Made by a program: the position numbers and the translations under genes
Shown here: positions 58,431-64,000 of the stretch, in pieces
Layout of the letters: every line of letters begins with the position of its first letter
Numbering within the stretch: the stretch's first letter is position 1
From: Paralvinella palmiformis
Taxonomy: Eukaryota; Annelida; Polychaeta; Terebellida; Alvinellidae
Assembly (NCBI GenBank): GCA_025642065.1
Contig: JAODUP010000450.1
Location: 209,501-273,500 of the forward strand
Direction of reading: 5' to 3'
Length of the DNA: 64,000 nt
The notes under the pieces: generated by a model
Told to the model about the DNA's origin: nothing
Seen by the model: the letters and a program-made list of their open reading frames with translations, nothing else
The model's database searches: none

Positions 58431-59130
58431 CAGTCAAGCAATACAGATAGACCCAACAGATAGAGAATGATATTGGTTTCAATCAATCGGCAGGGATCAT
58501 TAGTTGTCACAGACCCCACAAGTCGCCGATTGTCAGTGGTGAAGACGAAGGGATTTGAATAAAGATTGTTTTGGTCAAATAGTACGTCCGCTGGTTCTAA
58601 CAGAATCCACGACCAACACATCGCGCCGATGGTGGACGCCGGCGACATGTGCATCTAGATGGGACACGACTGAATGCGAGTTTGTGTGTTCGCGCTTCAA
58701 GCCATCTGGTTGTATCTGATGCAATACAGACGAATTAAATCGGCCTTCAATCAACGCCGGCCAAACTACAGAAATCAAATGAACAAAACAAAAACAACGA
58801 CTAAGTACGACTGGTTTCACTTTCGATTTCTATGGTTAAATCCCACAGTTCAATCATATTTCAGTATTTTCTACACGCGCGTCTCGCCTGAACCTTAAAC
58901 ACACATGGGATTGCCTAAAACGAAAACGGTAATTGTTGACAAAAGGAAGATTCTGTATTATGCAAGGTCATTCTCGTCGGTGTCACAAACCGACTGGGAA
59001 AGTACAACGGGGAAAACAACGCGGAAAACAACGGAGTTGGAACTGTGTGAGAATGGTTTGGCTGTTAAACGCGCGGGGTACATAAAAACGCAGCTATATT
59101 CCCTGACTAACCAAAGATATGTCTGAACTA
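58430..59130. other. CpG-richer stretch with unassigned open frames
   Basis: Minus-strand frames at 58820-58575 (starting MKPVVLSRCFCFVHLI, signal-like) and 58654-58427, and a plus frame at 58905-59126, look more protein-like than the background. Splice sites and homology could not be established. It may be an exon of a gene running out of the window or old coding repeat. Confidence 0.25.
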
Positions 59131-60220
59131 TGCATATACAAATTGAACCCATTCCTTCCTACGACGTTTGATCCCTGTATCTCACCACAAATAAACACAA
59201 TGTTTTAGTCATTATTCCCCCATTTCTGTTTCTTCTCCATGTTCATCAGGATCATACGAAAAAATCAACAAGGTTTTCTCATCAGAAGATGCTAGATATT
59301 CTCAATTCTAAATTCATACAGAATAAGTCACCGTCGGGAGGTATTAAATTATAATATACTTCTGGAGATATTCAATGATAAAGGTAATAATAATAATTAT
59401 TATTATTATTATTACCACATAGAGATACAATTATCAGTAGTTATAAAACAGTCAAACTCCATTGCAGTTTAAGAAGTTAGAATTGAAGTCCCCTAAATAC
59501 AGCTAGAATTGTTTATAATCGAGTAAGAAACGTTTCATGAACTCTCAGAACTGACTTAATTATTGTCATAATTATCATCAATCATAATTTTAATAGTTTA
59601 TGAAACTCTGCTTATTGGCATTGGTTACCATAAAGTAATAATAACTCAAATAATATTAGTTATATGTGTCGTGTTGGAGCTCAGCAATATGGGGCTGCAC
59701 AAGAAACTGACGTTTCCCGATTCGAATGCAGCAAGCGGATACCTGACGATTGTAGATAACCGGTCGCCCGTATTTGTTCGCTAGTAACCGTATACTACTG
59801 TGGGAATTAGGATGCTTCCGGATTGTAAAGGTCCATAGCACGATGGGGGTATGGAACACCAACAGGGGATAACATTTGATATTATCAAATCATTTGGCTT
59901 TAATCGACATAGACGTGTAGAGCGGCGCATAACAATGAGGAGACGAGAAACTTTTACAGCGGCGATAATTAATTTGTTTAATTTAATAAAAAATTAATTA
60001 ATAAAACAAATAATAATATTTACTTATGTGGACGGTAATAAGTTGATCGGATACAGAATTAGAATTAAATAGTTGACGATAATGTATATAGATAGATGAA
60101 CTAGGTACAATTTTATGGTTGTCACACAACGTTAGCTTTTATTATAAAGTGAACAATATGTCGATGTTAATTAGGAGATATACTAATATAACTCTACTGA
60201 GTATTAGTTAGGAATATTGT
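59131..60220. other. Intergenic, no recognised feature
   Basis: AT-rich with an (ATT)n tract at about 59385-59415. A minus frame at 59862-59656 has no recognised homology. Confidence 0.4.
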
Positions 60221-60229
60221 AAATAGTAA

Positions 60230-60230
<1 letters not shown>

Positions 60231-60281
<51 letters not shown>
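60231..60281. repeat. (CA)n-(TA)n microsatellite
   Basis: About 24 bases of CA then 26 of TA; a second compound (TA)n-(AG)n tract is at 60460-60519. Confidence 0.95.
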
Positions 60282-60459
60282 GGATAAAAGAGCGGATTTT
60301 AAAGCTTACCTCTGAGGAAGGCTACTTCGGCCAGTATGACTAAGGTTTTAGAATAATAACAAAAACTAATTTTAATAAGTAAACATTAATAGTCCCAATC
60401 ATGTCATATTTACCGCCGTTTTGCGAACACACAAACACACAAACAAAAACACATTCCCT

Positions 60460-60521
<62 letters not shown>

Positions 60522-60954
60522 CATTGACTTACCTTTTATTTAGCACAACCTTTCATAGACAAAAAAATACGAATACCGAGCTACAGCGCATCTAACTCTC
60601 TTCTTCCTGTTGTCAATACTCTAATTAAGAGTACAATTGTTCCAATCGAGATGGCTCCAAAAGATAACAAATACCTCGACTCACACAAACTGACAATAGT
60701 CTGGGTGGTTGTGGTCGTGTTTGGTGTTGGCCGTGGTTAGTTGTTTTTTTCTCAGACTAAACCTCAAATCGCCGTAGCACTGTTCTGGGTCACAGGTTAG
60801 ACGTATGTCGTCGGCATAAAACTGACATCTAGATGTGGTTTTTGGCAAGCATCAAAACACACCTGACTGGCAATGGTCTAATAAGTTGATAACCTGTTCA
60901 GAGCACAGCTCAGGCAGGCAGTGATCCGTGTACGAGATACGTCATCGCTTACCT

Positions 60955-60979
60955 GTGTGTGTGTGTGTGTGTCTGTGTA

Positions 60980-61066
<87 letters not shown>

Positions 61067-61227
61067 AGTAGTTGAAAAGGCACAGATAATCATGTATGGA
61101 CGAGAGAAACTTTTGACAGAGAGACTTGTATATACGATATATTTCTCTCTCTCTCTCTCCCTCTCTCTCTCTTTATGTGTGTGTGCGCATGCGCGCGAGT
61201 GTGCGTGTGTGTGTGCGTGCGTGCGTC
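60955..61227. repeat. (TG)n-(TA)n-(TG)n and (TC)n-(TG)n compound microsatellites
   Basis: TG/TA/TG at 60955-61065, then unique DNA, then TC at 61143-61172 and TG/CG at 61175-61227. Confidence 0.95.
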
Positions 61228-61239
61228 CCGACAAATAGA

Positions 61240-61985
61240 GCGAGGTAAAAGAGCATGCCTATATGGCAACTAATACCGCTCCCACTTGGGAAAAACTCAA
61301 TTAATCCTGGCATCGATCCAATGATAATTCCTTTTGTTATCAGTTTATTTGAGCAACAAACTGACAAACGTCTTCGTTATCTCACGTTTTTCATCTCGAT
61401 ATTTTCGCAGCCGAAACAGTCCACGAGATAACTGAAGTAAACGGACAGGTTTCTGGGTACATCACGTTCACTGGCTCGTTATTGACCTCTCCACAATTGT
61501 AATTTTACCAAATAGGTTTGGGTTAAGGCATTCATTAAGTACCAAATATAAAATCCCATTCTCACAGCATTACAGTTTCTTTACATTATTCGGGTATACC
61601 AAAAAACAGAACCCTATAGAGGAAACATTTTGATCATATAGCACGTTATTAATTTCAATGATAATACTGGTTAAAATACCCGTTACACATACACCTACTA
61701 TATTGCTAATAAAGTATACTACCGAAGTATACCAGCAAAGACATCAACTGGAGAAGTATTCCGTAATTTAGTAGCCGTCGCTGTAATGATTTATAAAACA
61801 CTACTCCGCTCAAGAAAGTTCTGTAGAACCTTTATTTCTTTTTTATACTTTCCTTTTTGCGAATTATCCGAATCGAAAATTTAGTGAATACGAAGTGGAT
61901 TAATTTCAATTGATTCATTTCTTTTTGTGCCATTGTGAGAGGTCTAGTTGTAGATTGTGCCCGCTATTTGACTGCACATGTACAA
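61240..61985. other. Intergenic, no recognised feature
   Basis: No exon, repeat or RNA gene recognised before the (TA)n tract at 61990-62026. Confidence 0.4.
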
Positions 61986-61988
61986 ATA

Positions 61989-62030
<42 letters not shown>

Positions 62031-62109
62031 TATCATTGCCAGACTACGGTCTTATTTTTATTTTAAGACACAAAGGAGGAGTGGGTGGGTTATATAAAAA
62101 CGTTGTTCT

Positions 62110-62760
62110 TTAGCAAACAATTCTAAAGTCTTTCGCTTTTTGTTTCAACTTTCTAGAATTGTGTTTTTCTAATGAATAACACGCTGAAAAGGAAGAATTC
62201 AGATAGGCTGCCGCGTGACTGTTTTCTGCGTTTTTCAACAGTTCCCTAACAATGGCCATTCTGTCTTTTTGTACGCTCGCTCGTGACGACCCATTTAATC
62301 GGCACGACCTTGTACCCGTCCGCTTACACGCGCGGGCTAGTGCGCGTACAGAATCGAGTGGAACAACACGTAAAATATTGCCGACAAACATCATCAGCCA
62401 CCGTGACTCACCTTACCATTGTAAACCGGGGCCAATAAACGCCTTATGGCTGACCTATATTCATGGATTTACCCATCATCAAACCAATTTCCACGTGACG
62501 TGTAGGGTCATGACATATTCGCGGTTTGATAGACAGTCTAATAAATGATTCTCCCCGTGTGTAGATCGGATGGGGGTGGCAATACAGCGAACGATGACAA
62601 ACGAAGTCGACCTTGGAATCATTTGGCATCAAACACGCTGCTGCGTCACACTAACTCGACGTTGTGCCAACATCCATTATGGCCGTTTCGACATCCCCCA
62701 GTAACCGCCATTTTAAGGTCAAATGCATTCAATTTTTTCGGGTAAACATAAATCCACTAC
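62110..62760. other. CpG-dense patch, possible promoter region
   Basis: Between about 62260 and 62370, CpG dinucleotides are much denser than elsewhere in the window (gctcgctcgtgacgacc, cacgcgcgggctagtgcgcg). A minus-strand frame (62394-62110) with a basic C-terminus starts here, but no homology was recognised. Confidence 0.25.
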
Positions 62761-63717
62761 CAGGTCATTTATTCATTCGTTCATTGGCTAGCTCTTTCAT
62801 TTATACAATCAGATAATTAATCAATAGACCAGTGCTTGGCTGAAAGTTAAATCGATCAACTAATAAATCAATCGACAAAAGAAATCAACCAGTCGCCCAC
62901 TTTTACCTTTTAGTCACGGTAAATAAAAGCCGATTATTTCAGATAGCAAATATTTTCAGACCCAAATCCCGAAATACAAAACTTAAATTTCGTTATATTT
63001 TCCGCACGCGCACACACGCACATACACACACACGCACACACACACGCACGCACGCATGGATATATATATATATATATATATATATATCCAAGTGCTTTGA
63101 TAGCGTTTTTCACACTGATCTTGATCAATCTCGTCTTTGTCATTCCCTTCGTCTAAGTGAACTCATTCAGAAAATCATCTTGATAAATAAACAGTTGTCT
63201 AGTGTTTCAATTGGCAGTTTTATTCTAGTCCATCGCCAACTCGTTGAATACGATGCAAACGATCGAGGGAGAAAGCCACTTCAGCTACTGTGTCAAAGGC
63301 CTTTTTCTAGTCCAAACCATTCATTTGGAGTCATTGGAGTTGTGTTCTTTCGCCAATTCAAACATTGAGGAGTTTCGCTCTAGCTTCTCATCCTCGCAGC
63401 CAGCGATAATGTCTTAAATGTCCTCCGGTCTTGGTTCTTTTCTTCTTCTTTTTAAATTTCTTTTCTGCGTTTTCTTTTTCTGAGTAAAACTCAAACGTAT
63501 TATTATCTCGCTAATGGAAGTCGTGGTGACTTTGGAATGTTTCGGTTGTTTGTGGCTAGTATCGCCTCCATATTGACAACAGGGTCATCTATTAGCATGT
63601 AACCTGAAGGCAAGCTGTTCCTGATGTGACGAGCTTGCCAAGTACGAAGATAAGGTAACGAAAGCAGTAGTGAATATGACCTAAAGTCATGAAGTCACTG
63701 GATAAAGAAGAATGTGC

Positions 63718-63750
<33 letters not shown>

Positions 63751-64000
63751 GTCGTCTAGACATCGTTCATAGAACAGAGCAGAAGACTGGATAATACTAG
63801 TGAGTAATCTCAGACAATGTGAACGTCAGACGATTCACCAGTAAATGGGATCGTATAGTTTTTGTCGACATATCATTTTTCAGATGATAAAATAAGATAT
63901 TAATATTTAGGTGGCATTACTATTGACGGTTATATACGGCAATGTGTGCGTGCGTGCGTGCGTGCGTGTGTGCGTGCGTTCGTGTGTGTGTATTCTACCT
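62761..64000. other. Terminal stretch with microsatellites only
   Basis: A CA/CG then TA array at 63005-63088, TA at 63717-63749, and GTGC/GTGT at 63942-63995. No gene was supported between them. Confidence 0.5.

Noticed and set aside
59656..59862. 68-codon minus-strand frame as a small gene
   Set aside because: No homology, splice context or signal sequence was seen; the length is expected by chance.

Overview
This is animal nuclear DNA, most likely from a lophotrochozoan and plausibly a mollusc. It is AT-rich and carries spliced genes with GT-AG introns, tRNA-derived SINEs, several kinds of LINE, a Penelope-like element, a Polinton remnant, and a (TA)n tract about every 2 kb. Nothing looks bacterial: there are no operons, and most long open frames are shadows or microsatellites. 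The species assignment is inference from protein architecture and repeat style.

Two host genes can be assembled exon by exon on the minus strand. Gene A (28807 down to 12667, 15 exons, about 646 residues) encodes a secreted mosaic protein: signal peptide, WAP four-disulfide core, two SUEL-type galactose-binding lectin domains, five ShK-toxin-like (ShKT) domains, and a C-terminal beta-rich module. Gene B (54843 down to 49310, 9 coding exons, 442 residues) encodes a secreted collectin-like protein: signal peptide, a module resembling the C-terminus of gene A, a short collagen segment, a helical neck and a C-type lectin domain. Splice phases agree throughout both models, except for one one-base frameshift in a lectin exon of gene A. 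The shared module, the same orientation and the 20 kb spacing suggest a small recognition-protein cluster, perhaps in innate immunity or mucus and shell biology.

Layout. 1-6000: decayed Polinton/Maverick-like DNA with a retroviral-type integrase remnant and an inverted duplication of two unidentified genes. 7490-11405: a decayed non-LTR retrotransposon split by a SINE. 12667-28990: gene A, its introns carrying an RTE-like LINE (18.25-20.2 kb), a LINE with a 5' inversion (26.1-28.5 kb), SINEs and microsatellites. 29-49 kb: intergenic repeats, including SINEs, two dispersed repeat families, a DNA transposon with terminal inverted repeats, a minus-strand LINE, and a Penelope-like element. 49.3-54.9 kb: gene B. 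55-64 kb: SINEs, a 16-bp minisatellite, long simple repeats, CpG-richer patches and no gene that could be supported.

The most interesting points are the unnamed module shared by the two lectin genes, the unusual domain combination of gene A, and the mirrored Polinton fragment.
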